A DNA stretch of 64,000 nt from Capronia americana (GCA_016110215.1 JADWQD010000008.1:1550001-1614000); one strand, 5' to 3'; numbered from the stretch's first letter, positions 1 through 11,885 are shown. The notes: a model not told the origin generated them from the sequence alone. Program-made: numbers and translations.

Positions 1-679
1 CGTACTAGTTCGGCATGAAGAATACAGGGAGAAGTAGCTAGACGGCGGCTCCTTGACCGACTTGCATAGCGATATGACTCTTAGCTGGCAGATACTGCGA
101 CTATCTTCTTACCTTTCAGTGTGGAAGAGTGGAGGAGGACGAGGGTAGAAAAAAACCAACTATGGACATTCCCTCTGATCAGAGTCAGGGCATGGTCTCC
201 TGCCATTTGCATCGTCACAATGGTGCTTGATAAACGCTCATTAGAGCGTCGTGCCCCATCTCACTTGTCCCGAAGCATCACACTCACTCAATCATCGGCT
301 TACCGTAGCTACGGACGAATCACGTCGCATTCCCCATGTTTTATCAGTACAGAGTACGGTGGTTATCACTCGAATGGCGCGGCCCTTAACGGGTCTTGGT
401 CCCAGACCATGCTGCGTGTACACAGTGGAGCAGAGCAGGTCTACCAGGTACGGATATGGTATGTCGGAGTGATGACCGTGATTATGTATTTCCTTTTCTG
501 TTATTATGTGCGGAGCTCCAGCACGAGCACGAGCACAAGCATAAGCACAGGGCCGTTTGCTCGGTCGCAGCACTCATCCCTTCCTTCCTTCCTTAACTCA
601 TTGCCGACCATGGCAATAATGGGACCTGACATGACGCCCACTCCTCACCTTAGATCCCCCTCACTGGGATGGATGCCTC
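1..679. other. intergenic, left edge
   Basis: No convincing gene. Open frames here are Ser/Arg-rich and lack splice context. The stretch is the 3' flank of the minus-strand gene that follows. Confidence 0.5.
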
Positions 680-2721
680 CTAGGAAGAAGAGGAAGAAGA
701 ACAACAGGAACCACCATCCCGTGAACATCTCTCCCCACCGTGCCAGTGCGTTTCTGTCTCGGCATCCCATCTCCAGTGCCAGGAAGCCGTCGCTGCTGGC
801 ACATCGGCGGTGGCTTCCCGGTGGCCGTGGTACGCGGGATCAAAGCACACGCCCATGCACGGGGAGGGCGTCGCGTACCCGCCGCGCAGATTTCCAAACC
901 CAATCCCAAAGCCTAGGCCGCTCGAATTCTTCTGTTGTTGGGCCGCGATATCCGCAAGCTGGGCGTCGAGTGTGAATGGTGGGAGGCGGGCGGCAGCGGC
1001 AGGGGCGGATGCAGGGGCGCTGTGCGGTGGTAGCACCGTTAGATAGCACCCTTCTGGCGCGTGGTCCGCGGCGCAGCGGAGGCGTTGGGACGGAGATAGA
1101 GATGGAGACTGAAAGTGAACGTGAGCGTGAGGTGCCTGTCGGGGTTGCGTCGGTGCAGGTGGTAGTGGTGGTGGCGGTGGCGGTGGAGGAGGAGGCACGG
1201 GTTGTTTCTGCGATCTTGCGCTGGTGGATGACTGGTGGTGAGGAGCTGGGGGTGAGGCAGAGGCAATAGCAACGGCAGTGGTAGAGCCGGAAACAGAAGG
1301 AGACGGACGGATCGTGCCCTGGGGCCCATGGTCCCGACTACTCTCTGTATGGCATGGCTTCTTGGGTTTAGAATCCTGCTGGCTTTGAGACGTAGCGAGA
1401 GGTTGATTCCGCTTCGATGTAGGTGCTCGGATTGTTGCCTCGCTGCGGTCGCTCGGGGCCTGTTTCGGTGTCTGAGGCTTATTTGTAGAGGGCTGTCGGC
1501 TTTGAGCCCCCGAACCCTGGCGGATCTGAGTCTGGGTTTGCGGACCCGAGGCCTGCTGCGGATATTGAGTCTTTGGACCTTGCTGACTCTGGTTCTGCCT
1601 CTCCTTCTGGTGCGCTGTACACTGACACTTGCTTTGGCTCGGAGGCCGACCTTGCGGGGAGTCATGACTCTGAGTTGTAGATCGAGCGTGAGGCTGTGGT
1701 GCGGAAGGCTTCTGTGACGGGGCTGGCGGCTGCGATACAGGTCGATTTTGTGTGCCAGACTGGGCAGGCCATCGAGATCCGCATTTCGGACAGGTTCGTT
1801 CGGCGACATCGAGCTGAGGTTGTGGCTTCGGAGATGTCTGAGGACCTTGAGACTGGCCGTCAATCCAATTGGAGATCTTCCGCCGAGTTGTGACCTCTGA
1901 AATCACGGCACAGGCAGCTTGTTCTCCTGACAGATCCCATTCCTCGCGTGAGTATTCCCAATGTTGGCCCAGAGGAGTGGCCCGATCGTGACCTGGGACT
2001 GCAGGGTCGGCGGAGAGCTGTTGCGAAATAGATGACTCGGGTCGAATGGTATGCGCTCTCAAAGCGTTGAGCTGGGGAATCGTGGGCGGAGCGCTTGGCC
2101 TGGTCAACGCCGGTCGAGGATTGTTGGCCTGATTAGGTCGTGACACTGGTTGAGATGGGTGCTGTTGCGGTTGTGCGACATTGCTATCACGCGCGGGAGT
2201 AGGTTTCAGCGGTCTCGCACTGCCTGATCTCGTTGCTCGAGTCGATGTGTGACGTTGAGGTGTGCCTGCTCCGCCTCGTAGCCCGGTAGGGGACTGAGGC
2301 TCCCTCGCGGGACCTTGCTCGCTGTTATGTGCTGAATCCTGCTTGACGCTGTGATGCGACGAGGAGCTGCACTTTCTGCCCGCCTCCTTTGCGGGTTCAG
2401 CTTCTGGAGGACCATGCTCGGCTGGTTTCAGTACTCGATCGTTGGCTCCTGTCTCATCGTGCCCAGCAGTCTCTGCTTCCTTTGCTCCTGCGTCACATTC
2501 TGTCGTCCCATTAGCTGAGGTTGCCAGGTCGTCACTGATTTCTTACCTTGGTTACCTCCGTCCCCGGGGCTTTGGGTTCCTCCGGCTTTCTCATCGATGG
2601 AAATTGGTGACGTTGCCCTTTCTCCACCATCATCCTCATCGGCGGATATAACAGTGGCTTTTCTGGCGTCTCGTACCTTCTTTCCTTCGGCTCGTAGGTT
2701 GCGATATCGTCTCGTCGACAT
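680..2721 (-). CDS. disordered Pro/Gln/Ser-rich protein, function unknown
   Basis: Two exons are supported: 2547-2721 and 680-2499. The 47-nt intron at 2500-2546 starts GTAAGA, carries a CTAATG branch-like site and ends CGACAG. Splicing joins two frames into 1,995 nt, or 664 residues. The N-terminus (RRYRNLRAEGKKVRDARK) is basic and is followed by an Asp/Glu patch. The middle has one CPKCGSRW knuckle and long Gln/Pro/Ser stretches, and a polyproline run sits near residue 490. The tail is Cys/Ser rich. I recognise no enzyme domain. The start is uncertain because the same frame is open up to 2904. It is probably an intrinsically disordered nuclear or scaffold-type protein, by composition only. 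The extreme C-terminus could also differ if a further intron exists, since an alternative frame there is hydrophobic. Confidence 0.65.
2500..2546 (-). other. 47-nt spliceosomal intron
   Basis: GTAAGA donor, CTAATG branch-like site and CAG acceptor on the minus strand. Removing it fuses the basic N-terminal frame with the long Pro/Gln-rich frame. Confidence 0.8.
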
Positions 2722-3942
2722 GATAGCCTCAGCTAGCAAGCCGCCACCCATCACACTGTTCCTACCGCCCCAGAAGCGGAGTTTCAAATCGGGAAATGCT
2801 TTTTCTCTCTTGCCGGGACAGAGATTTGAACCTACCATTTTGAAATGGGGTGGTGGTAAAGCATATTCCTTGCAGACGAGGACTCGGCCAGATCTATATA
2901 CCACTTACTGGGCGCGTTTGAGCCGGTTGCGGCTGGCCACCGATGGTGATATCGTCCATGATGAACGGGACTTGAATGCCACGGAATGCAAGTATTATAT
3001 ACTGTGACTGTCAGTAACAAACGAAAAGTGACTGGAGAGAGAACTGTTCTTTACAACCCATCCCGAAGTTACACATGGATTTGGCTTGTCACACTGTGGG
3101 GGAGGAATCTGTTTGTGCTATGTACGTACCCCAAAGCGAGCTTTGTCCGCTGAGCTGAGATGGTTGCTGATGTAGGTGACGGATAAGGGTACAAGGCAAA
3201 GACCAAAGGAAAGGAAACCTTCCAAATGCACCTGCCTGGTACTGGAGCTGTCTTGAGTCCCAGGTGGATTCGCTGTAAGGACACTGTAACTAAATAAGTG
3301 ACTCGCTTGATGGTTTCGACATCTTGAGCGCAGCAGGCAGACGCCAAAACATGCCACGACGCGGTGACAGCAAAGTGATTGCCGGCAACGAGGTGTTCGC
3401 TGTGTTCATCAACGCTTCATGCAAACCATTTAGAGGAATGCGCTTGAAGAACTCCACCCCTAGTGGCAACATAGTGAGTCGCAGTCTGCCTAGTCAATGA
3501 GTGCCAGCTACCTGATCCTTGAGTCATGCGCGCAACAGTCGTTGTCCTCGTTGGAAGCCAAACGACTTGATCACCATGTGAGCCGCTAGATCAAGTATGA
3601 TTTGGTTTATTCCACTATCCAGTCGTACAGAGAACTTGTCCTTACTTTGCAGCAAAATGCGCTTCATAGTACCCTGTGTGGACAACTAGCCAGGTTCCGT
3701 GGTTGTCACGCATTCAGCCTGCGGAGAGATGGTTGAGTTTCTGAGACTCTTGATTGCGATGGCGATTGTCGCGACAGTGCAAATAATGCTAGAGGCGAGA
3801 ATTTGTCAACCATGCGAAAGTTGGTGGTCTGGGTCGACGTAGTTCCGCCACCAAATCCTCCATACACGCAGCGCCCTTGAGTTAAGAGCGACCAGTGTGA
3901 AGTGGATGTGGGAAAACCCGTAGTACGATGTCGTCGAAGATC
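2722..3942. other. intergenic 1.2 kb
   Basis: Holds the promoter side of the disordered-protein gene and the 3' flank of the RING gene. Short open frames do not look protein-like. I see no RNA gene. Confidence 0.45.
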
Positions 3943-5091
3943 TTATACGGGAATCGTCAAAGACCGTCGGCGGGCTACGCCTGTTTGTTGTCTCGTGCCT
4001 TGCGATGCGAGGGGCGTCAATCGTCGCTGCGGGATAAGGCCACTATTCGCAAGAGATGAGCGGCACATAGGACATATTGGTCGACTTCGCATGGCTGTCT
4101 GGATGCACCCGGAGCAGAAGACGTGGGCGCAAGGCGTGATAACTGGATTTTTGCACCTTTCGATACAGATGGGACATTTCTCTCCTGAGTCGATCTGGGT
4201 CTGTAACTCATCCTGCAAGGATTCTCGGATAGCTTTGGTGATGTCTGTTTCCTGGGCCGCAGGGCCTCGGATCTGCGCCACGCGCTGGCTCTGGCGCAGA
4301 GCCCCGTCTTGAAAAAATGCCCGATTCTGCATCGTTATGCGGTTTTGGGGGTCTGAAAGATTTTGAGCAGCTGAGAAGCTTTGAGGCATTGGAAGGCCCT
4401 CGGGCATATACTGTGGTTCAGACATCCGCTGCCGTTGGTGCCCTGCTAGAATGTGAGGCACAGGGTGAGCCGAATAGTGGATTCGTGGTCGATAAGGAGG
4501 CCATTCTCGGAGCACAGCGGGACTTGAAGGCATGGGCGGAACTTGAGCTGGCCAGTTTCGAGGCTCCATTCTCACTGGCGCACCGTGATCCGGCGATTCT
4601 CTCCTCTGTGCCCGACCAGATCGACTCGAGAACTGAACAGTTCGTTGACGAGTGAGGGAACCTGAGAAGTCAGGTCGGGCAGAGTACACTCTGTTGTCTC
4701 CATTCGGATAGACTGCGGCATTGAATTGAGGACCGTAGTGTAGCGCAATACTTGATGGAGATCTGGAGGGTCGAGAGAAGCTGTGCCCTTGCCTTGGAGG
4801 GGTGTACGCCGCGGGCTGATGTTCTGCACCGTTTCTTGAGACGGAAAGTCTACCAGAAACTCCAGCTGAAGAGCACCAAGGACAGCTGCATCGTGGCCTC
4901 CCGCCACGCTCGTGATAACTGGCGAAGGCGTTCCATTGCCTCGGGTCTGGCCTCCAGCCCGTATAGGGGACAACTTGCTCACGAGGCATGAGATAAGGAA
5001 TAGTCACGTCAACCATGTAGTATTGGCGCTGTCCCTGTAATTTGCGATCTTGGTGTACCAGGATGGAGAATGGCCGTTCCAGATGGATCAT
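3943..5091 (-). CDS. RING-finger protein, putative E3 ubiquitin ligase
   Basis: A single open frame of 382 residues. The C-terminal part carries a complete C3HC4 RING: Cys306, Cys309, Cys321, His323, Cys326, Cys329, Cys340 and Cys343, with the spacing expected for two zinc sites. The segment before it (about 280-300) is Glu/Asp/Gln rich and probably helical. The first 270 residues are Pro/Arg/Ser/Gln rich and look disordered. RING domains of this type usually recruit an E2 and promote ubiquitin transfer; the substrate cannot be read from the sequence. A second in-frame Met at 5016 is a credible alternative start. No transmembrane segment is present, so a soluble cytosolic or nuclear protein is likely. 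The RING is certain, the ligase role is inferred from the family. Confidence 0.82.
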   Translation of the reverse strand: MIHLERPFSILVHQDRKLQGQRQYYMVDVTIPYLMPREQVVPYTGWRPDPRQWNAFASYHERGGRPRCSCPWCSSAGVSGRLSVSRNGAEHQPAAYTPPRQGHSFSRPSRSPSSIALHYGPQFNAAVYPNGDNRVYSARPDFSGSLTRQRTVQFSSRSGRAQRRESPDHGAPVRMEPRNWPAQVPPMPSSPAVLREWPPYRPRIHYSAHPVPHILAGHQRQRMSEPQYMPEGLPMPQSFSAAQNLSDPQNRITMQNRAFFQDGALRQSQRVAQIRGPAAQETDITKAIRESLQDELQTQIDSGEKCPICIERCKNPVITPCAHVFCSGCIQTAMRSRPICPMCRSSLANSGLIPQRRLTPLASQGTRQQTGVARRRSLTIPV

Positions 5092-6322
5092 GAAGTAGGT
5101 AAAGCCTATGGAGACAATAAGGAGAGGATGATATATAACTTACTGGAAGTCTTTCCTGTCTTGTTGATTATTATGGGTGCTGCGCTTGAGTGGTTGACGA
5201 GGTCCTCAACCAAAGAATATCACTACTCAAGGTCCTCATGCCACTAGTGACAGAAATCTCAGAGAGAGATGTGGCTAATGCTATTAAATGTGAGATAAAA
5301 CACCACAAGAGGGAACATTCACCTCAAGTGAAGACCATAGGGTCGAAGTGACGTTTGTCTAGAACACAACGTGTCACGAGAGGAAGGATAGCAAGTTAAA
5401 AGCGACTCACTCGGCGCTGCAAGGAGAGCCACCGTGATGGCTCGGATGGCTGCTGTAACAAGCTTTTTATTATCGTTTAGGCGCTACCCGCTGACGGCTG
5501 ACGACGAGGTAAGCCTAGGGGCTACCCTGGGCTACTTAAGGGTGGCTGTTTCCAAGCTCCAGGGTGTCATTGCAGGTACCTCGACAAGAGGGCGAAGTCA
5601 GATGCAAGTGAGGTGAGAGACAGTTGATTGTTGATCGCCATGCCATTGAGGTGTCCAACGTGCTTGCTGTCTTCCGAGTGCCATGTGAATGCCACCATCT
5701 TCGAGACCGGCTTCCTTCCATCAACATTGGTCCGCTCTTCCCCCAGAGGTAGAAGCAATGGCGCTGCTGGACAACGGTTACCTCATGTCCATTTCCACCA
5801 TCTTCCCCTCCCAATCACCTTCGTCCTACCACACAAATCCATCATTATTGCGTCTCTCTTTATTTTCCTTCATCCAGCAAAAGGCCGTATTCCCAACCCC
5901 GTCCCGTCGTCCTAAAAACTCGATACGAGCCCGAATTTGGATCCTGACACTTCCTGCAACCTAAGAATATTAGTCACCCTTCATCATCTCTAGTTCGTCT
6001 TCTCATTGGACTGACCCTTCGCTTACAGCATCGGCTTTCCTCGTCTCACCCAGCCTGGAGGTGCAGCCTCACTGACGGACCCGAATCCCGCAAACTGTCA
6101 GATTCGACCTTCGACTCCAGACTATCGCTTCAACCATCCCCAATCATAGTAAGCACCGTATCTCAGCTCAGAAGCCGTCCTGTGCCTGGGTCATCAGCCT
6201 TATATTATGCCGAGCGGGCCCCTTCTGTGAACACGACGGGATACCACTTCGACAGCCATCGCTCCTCTCCACCCACCCAATCCACTCTGGTCTTACATGC
6301 TTCATGAATTCGCGGCCCAATC
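5092..6322. other. intergenic / long 5' leader
   Basis: Divergent spacer between the RING gene and the LCAT-like gene. The right half (about 5790-6300) is pyrimidine-rich (many TCC/CTTC tracts), as is common in fungal 5' leaders. No coding signal was seen. Confidence 0.5.
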
Positions 6323-9259
6323 ATGGAGTTAGCCGGTGCTCCTGGGACAGCCGACCTCACTTCCGCTCACGGCCTGGCTGAGGACTACTCCCCGTTGATA
6401 GATGGCCATGGCGTTTTTGTCGACATTGGCACTCTCTCAGGCGACCATGGCCAAGTGCCCCGTCTCCAGACCGACAACCTATATGGCGACGATTTGATCG
6501 GTGTTAGTATGAGTCGCGTCCAGACCCAGATGAGGTCTCCAGATACACCTGCGTCCGAGAAGGCGAAAGCCCTAGGCCTGCCGGTTGAGTACTTCCAAAG
6601 AATCCTCAGCATTAGCGAGGATCCTGACCAGGACAGCGACGGGGGCGACGCGAATGATACACAACATGGTACACCAGATGGCAGTCTGAGGCCACCTGCA
6701 CTCTTCCGAAACAATGCCGGGAGATCCGCATCCCCGGAAGCGATGGATAGGAGGTTCTCGCCAAGGGAGTCGCTTTCGTCCTATCGACAAGAACGATTCT
6801 ATGGTGAAACCATCAACCCGTCCGACATCTCATTCGATGCGACCTATCCTTCCCAGATCCAGGCGGAAGGTGCAAATGAACTTGGAGCCCAGCCTTACGA
6901 GTACCGGTTCCCACCGCAGCCTAGACGAAGACCGCCATCGCCACCTGTGGAAGACCGCATCCCTCAACAGCCCCGACGTTCCGACCACGACGTCTCGCAT
7001 GTTGATGGCGGCAGAGATAGCCACCACCCGTCACATTCTTCCCGGCTGTCCATCACAAAGAGCCTCCTGGGTGGAGTTGGCAGTGAGCGACGGCGAAGTT
7101 TGTCAGGCCCCCTTGCCAACTTACGCAAGTTGCTGCCAGACCTGCCCTCTGCGAACTTCAACAAAAGTTCGATTTCTCTGTTTCCTTCGAGCAGCAAGAA
7201 CTCTGGCCAGCAAACGCCAACCAGCGGCGAAAACACTCCAACGACCAGGGCCTTTCGGTTCTCTATCCGGGAGCCACTTCAGCGACGCGGAACAGGTGAG
7301 TCCTTTGGCAGCATGCAGCCGGAACAATTGACAGTACAAGACGAGACGACTGTATCCCGGAGTCAGGTTGATGGCAATGTGGAGTCGCTCCTTTCGCCGA
7401 CCAGCCCAGCGTCGAACACCAGTCGTGCGCGATCTAATTCGGAGAGCTCGCTCTTCATAAGAAGAAGAGTCTCTGGAGCGTCCGCTTACGACGATATTAG
7501 TGCCTTTGCCCATGTCACGGATATGGCCAACTCGAGATTCAAAGCCATAACAGATAGCTTTCAGAACTCGACGATAAAGTTACCCCGGCTTCCCGCAATT
7601 CGACCTGGCGCGAAACGGCGCGTAACACCGGAGCAGGAGAGTGGTGAGACGTCACGCGAAATCGAGGAAGTTGCCGCTGGGCCGGATGGGCGAGCTCCTG
7701 GCCATCAATATACCTCGGTGAAGAAGATGCGGAACACAGCCAAGAGCATCGAAACGGAGACCCCGCAGCAACGTGCTCACCCGGTACTGTCTCAGGCGTT
7801 GGCAAAGGCTGAGGGTGACATTGTCATACTTGGAGGCTACAGGGGGTCAATCTTACGATCAGCCAAGCCTCCACATCGACAACTCTGGGTGCCCATCAAG
7901 GTCGGGCTCAACTTACGCAAAGTAGATCTTGAGGTGGGCCTCACGCGGGAGGATGAAGAGCGGATGGAGCAAACAGTCATCCCGGACGGCATTCTCTCTC
8001 ATATCGGGCCAATTGATATCTGCAGGAGGCTCCTTAAGCATATGAGGAAGTGCCCGAATGCTCGCGACAACAAGCTCAGGGTCCATAACTGGGGCTATGA
8101 CTGGCGACTGAGTCCTGACTTGCTCAGTGGGAAATTAATCAAATTCTTGGAATCCCTGGAGTCCAACCATCCTGAGACGCCACGTGGAAAGCGAGGAGCA
8201 ATTGTCATTGCACATAGTCTCGGAGGGTTGATTACACGACACGCGGTTAATCAGCGTCCAGAACTCTTTGCGGGTGTGGTCTTTGCTGGCACTCCGCAAC
8301 ATTGTGTCAATATTCTAGGGCCACTACGGAACGGCGACGACGTCCTCTTGAGCTCCCGGGTACTTACTGCGCAAGTCAACTTCACCATTCGGACCAGTTT
8401 TGCCCTGCTCCCGGAAGATGGACGCTGCTTCATTGAAAGGCATACTAACAAACGGTTCGATCTGGACTTTTTCGACCCTCATACCTGGGACGAATACCGA
8501 TTATCTCCTTGCATTAACCCTCCGCTGGATCACAGACTCAAAGAGAGAGATGATCGTAGGAAGAGCATTATGGATCACCTCTCGGACAGCATTGCCGGAA
8601 CTGCTAAGCGTAGTTCTTGGTTCGGAGGTGGACCTTCTCAAGGACAGCCATCGCAACAGGCAGAAGCTACAGAAAGCATGGAGACACTTGGTCAGCGAAT
8701 GAGCGACAAGGCGTTGGAGGCTGATCAGGATATCGAGGGCAATGCGGAGGGCATGGTTGGAATGTCAATGAAGCAGACACATCAGCGGCCAAGCGTGGCG
8801 ACTGCCGTGACGATCCCGAAAGACGTTGCAAAGGAGTATCTTGACCGTACGTTGGCCGAGGTTTCAGTCTTCAAGCAGCAGCTGAAATTCAATCCGAGCC
8901 ACCAGGCGAACAACATCTATCCCCCGCATGCGTTCATCTTCGGCAAGACAGTCCCAACCGTGTACGGAACGCGAGTCGCCAACAAGGAAGCGATCAAATA
9001 CACGGATGCATTTGATGACCTGGCCTTTGCCGCCGGAGACGGCGTGGTGCTTGCAAGTGCGGCACAGTTGCCAGACGGATATCTGTGCGTAAAAGGAGGC
9101 AGAGTGGAGAGTGACCGCGGGCATGTCGGCATCATGGGAGACCTCGAAGGAATGGGTCGCTGTATCGGGGCTGTGATTGATGCTAGATTGAAGGGGGTCG
9201 GGTTAGGGAAAGAGTATGCGCGCAACAGTCGGGAAATGAGCGACGTTGTTGAGGGATGA
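6323..9259 (+). CDS. LCAT-like alpha/beta hydrolase (putative phospholipase/acyltransferase)
   Basis: An intronless 978-residue frame. The first ~490 residues are Ser/Pro/Arg rich and probably disordered, typical of a regulatory region with many potential phosphosites. From about 500 the lecithin:cholesterol acyltransferase-type hydrolase fold begins (VILGGYRGS..., HNWGYDWR). The nucleophile elbow AHSLGG places the catalytic Ser at 632. The Asp is in GDGVV at about 906, and the His is in SDRGHVG at about 934, so a full Ser-Asp-His triad is visible. There is no signal peptide or clear transmembrane helix, unlike secreted LCAT or the ER enzyme Lro1. The family acts on phospholipid or acyl-ester substrates; the exact substrate is unknown. 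The ATG at 6323 is the first in frame after a CT-rich leader. Confidence 0.85.
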   Translation: MELAGAPGTADLTSAHGLAEDYSPLIDGHGVFVDIGTLSGDHGQVPRLQTDNLYGDDLIGVSMSRVQTQMRSPDTPASEKAKALGLPVEYFQRILSISEDPDQDSDGGDANDTQHGTPDGSLRPPALFRNNAGRSASPEAMDRRFSPRESLSSYRQERFYGETINPSDISFDATYPSQIQAEGANELGAQPYEYRFPPQPRRRPPSPPVEDRIPQQPRRSDHDVSHVDGGRDSHHPSHSSRLSITKSLLGGVGSERRRSLSGPLANLRKLLPDLPSANFNKSSISLFPSSSKNSGQQTPTSGENTPTTRAFRFSIREPLQRRGTGESFGSMQPEQLTVQDETTVSRSQVDGNVESLLSPTSPASNTSRARSNSESSLFIRRRVSGASAYDDISAFAHVTDMANSRFKAITDSFQNSTIKLPRLPAIRPGAKRRVTPEQESGETSREIEEVAAGPDGRAPGHQYTSVKKMRNTAKSIETETPQQRAHPVLSQALAKAEGDIVILGGYRGSILRSAKPPHRQLWVPIKVGLNLRKVDLEVGLTREDEERMEQTVIPDGILSHIGPIDICRRLLKHMRKCPNARDNKLRVHNWGYDWRLSPDLLSGKLIKFLESLESNHPETPRGKRGAIVIAHSLGGLITRHAVNQRPELFAGVVFAGTPQHCVNILGPLRNGDDVLLSSRVLTAQVNFTIRTSFALLPEDGRCFIERHTNKRFDLDFFDPHTWDEYRLSPCINPPLDHRLKERDDRRKSIMDHLSDSIAGTAKRSSWFGGGPSQGQPSQQAEATESMETLGQRMSDKALEADQDIEGNAEGMVGMSMKQTHQRPSVATAVTIPKDVAKEYLDRTLAEVSVFKQQLKFNPSHQANNIYPPHAFIFGKTVPTVYGTRVANKEAIKYTDAFDDLAFAAGDGVVLASAAQLPDGYLCVKGGRVESDRGHVGIMGDLEGMGRCIGAVIDARLKGVGLGKEYARNSREMSDVVEG

Positions 9260-10233
9260 TTCCTTTGAAAGGCTACGTTGATGAGAGGGAAAATGAGTGG
9301 AATTTTGGATACCACCTGTAGCGACACTCGAGCTGTACAGAAGAACATATTGTTACAATCAGGCTGCTTGCGCGCTGTAGACACCAGTTGCAGCATCTTC
9401 GTCGTGGTGTGTTCATGGCAGTGGTAGCCTCGTAGAGTCTTCTGCGAGGCTCGGGATGGAATCGAATCGGCCCTGATTCTCATCCTCCCCTCAATCTATC
9501 ATCTAACACGATCAAGACAGAGCGACGTCACTGCCCGCAGCCGAACCTTCCGGATTTCTTTCCCAAAAGCCGTTCACTGCACTAACGTTAGCATAATCTG
9601 TCGTATCTAACGACCGACGGAGCGGACAGTGTGTAAGCATCCGTCACCACGCCTCGCCGTCTTTGCTCAGTCATGTTCGGAGGTCACCGATTGTCCTGTA
9701 GGTGGAGATAGAAATTTTCTCATCACCCAGCGATAAGCGGGGGCGATTTCCCTCGCTGATGCTACATAGCGATCAAGATCGAGATTTTATTATTGCCTTG
9801 TAGCTAGGCAGGACCGAAGACTGCCATTGAAATCGCTATATTTGGGGTTCCTGCGATCTTTATTCTCATTGCACGAGCGAGGGGGGGTTCAGAACCGACA
9901 TAATTAGATTACAGGAACTCGACACGCTCAGATCAGATTAGAGTATCCTGAAGAGAGAAAAGCGAGCGAGGAAGTTTTGACGGCGGGAAGATCGACTTCC
10001 CACTCACCAACGCATTCATTTGATCGAGGTACGAATACGACTGGACGAGACGATAGCAACAACACGGATACCGAACGTACACTACGGGTAACAAGGAGCG
10101 AGGATCAGATCTCGAATCTATCTCGGAGAGACTTTGAGGTTATAATTGGCTATTGCTAGAGCTGTCGGGAGAGAAAGGGTGGGAGAAGAATCTCAACTCA
10201 GGTCGACTCAACTCAACGACTCTTTCGTTCAAG
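9260..10233. other. intergenic about 1 kb
   Basis: 3' flank of the hydrolase gene and promoter of the adenine deaminase gene. The last 300 bases are rich in GAGAGA/GCGAG motifs. No gene was found. Confidence 0.5.
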
Positions 10234-11495
10234 ATGTGTCAAGGACAGATGCACGAGTTCCTCAAGGCTCTCCCGAAATGTGAGCACCACATGCATTTGG
10301 AGGGTGAGTCCTGTCCGTTCGTTCGTTCGTTTCTTCCCTCGCTTGCTTGCTGCGTATCGACTCGGCCTGGAGGAGAGTCAGTTACTACGCGACAAGTGTA
10401 GCTGTGCGATGAAAGAGCCGAAAGGCAGGAAAGCGAAGCATGCATACGTATACATATACACACTGTCCGTTACTTCCATCTCTCCTACATACTTACTCTG
10501 TCTTCTGGCTCCCAGGCTCCCTCGAACCAGACCTCCTCTTCGAACTGGCCTCGCGGAACAACATCACGCTGCCCCAAGACGACGCCTCCTTCGCCAGCCC
10601 CGCCGCGCTGCTCGCCCGCTACCGCCGCTTCTCCTCCCTCGACGACTTCCTGCACTACTACTTCATCGGGATGTCGGTGCTCCGCACGGCCGGGGACTTC
10701 GAGGCCCTGGCGAGCGCGTACTTCGCGCGCGCCCATGCCGACGGCGTCGTCCACGCCGAAGTCTTCTTCGACCCGCAAGCCCACACGGCGCGCGGGGTCG
10801 ACTACGCGACCGTCGTGGCCGGGTTCAGCGCCGCGCTGGGCCGGGCACGCTCGGAGCTCGGCATGTCGTGCGACCTGATCGTGTGCGTGCTCCGGCACCT
10901 GCCCGTCGAGGACGGCCTGGCCATGTACCGGGACGCGATCCCGGACCTGGAGGCCGGCGTCATCCGCGGCCTCGGCCTCTCGAGCACGGAGCTCGGCAAC
11001 CCGCCGGCCAAGTACAGGGAGATCTTCGCGGACGCGGAGGCGCGGGGCTTCCACCGCACGGCGCACGCGGGCGAGGAGGCCGACGTCACGTACATGGCCG
11101 GGGCGCTGCACGAGCTGCACGTCACGCGCGTGGACCACGGCATCAAGCTCGTCGAGGACGCGGGCGTCATGGCCGAGTTCGCCGCCCGCGGCGTCCTGGT
11201 CACCATGTGCCCGCTGTCGAACGTCGAGTTGCGCTGCGTGGCCAAGGTGGCCGACCTGCCCGTGCGCCGCTACCTCGAGGCCGGCGTCAAGTTCAGCATC
11301 AACAGCGACGACCCGGCCTACTTCGGCGGCTATATCCTGGACAATTACTGCGCCGTCCAGGAAGCGTTCGGGCTCCGCAAGGCCGAGTGGGAGGGCATCG
11401 TGCGCGACAGCATCGAGGGCAGTTGGTGCTCGAGCGAGCGCAAGGCCGAGATTACGCGCTCGTTGGACGCCGTCATGGTCAAGTACCGCGATTGA
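10234..11495 (+). CDS. aah1: adenine deaminase
   Basis: Converts adenine to hypoxanthine and ammonia in purine salvage. Two exons: 10234-10303 and 10516-11495 (212-nt intron, GTGAGT...CCCAG), giving 349 residues, the usual length for fungal Aah1-type enzymes. The zinc ligands of the first exon, His19-x-His21, sit in CEHHMHLEG and the intron falls in the following Gly codon. Exon 2 supplies HAGEE (His207, catalytic Glu210), DHGIKL (His231), MCPLSN and the metal-binding NSDDPAYF (Asp288/Asp289). SDDPAYFGGY is typical of adenine rather than adenosine deaminases. Exon 2 is far richer in GC, especially at third positions, than neighbouring genes, so the opposite strand also stays open and creates long false frames. 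A cytosolic location is expected. Confidence 0.92.
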
Positions 11496-11825
11496 GGGAA
11501 ATCTGTACCAAACAAAAGGGGCAGGGGTTAAGACATGAATAGATGTGTAGATGTGTAGATGATGCAGAGATGTGTCGATGTATGTATAGCCGGACGGATC
11601 GAGCTGAATCGTAATACTAGTACTACACCATGTGTTCACAGTACTTATACTTGTACCCATACTATGTAGACAGACTCTCCCGCTGCGTTGCGTCGGCTTG
11701 ATAAAGATCAGAGTTTCGACCTGAATGGCGTGTGCCCTCCCGAGCAAGGAAGGGACACGGCAATGTCAGCCCGTGGATGATGGCGGACGCGACGACAAAA
11801 ATTGACTTGGCTGAAGAATTTGGGC

Positions 11826-11848
11826 CACACACACACACACATACACAC

Positions 11849-11885
<37 letters not shown>

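Noticed and set aside
121..975. 284-residue plus-strand open frame
   Set aside because: Ser/Arg-rich composition without domains; it partly overlaps the minus-strand gene, whose model is splice-consistent.
2815..2850. tRNA-like T-loop (GGTTCAAATC on the minus strand)
   Set aside because: The flanking five-base stems do not pair, and no anticodon or D arm can be folded upstream.
10280..11747. Long frames overlapping adenine deaminase, including an antisense one
   Set aside because: Arg/Ala/Val-rich shadows caused by very high GC3. The spliced deaminase frame contains every catalytic motif.
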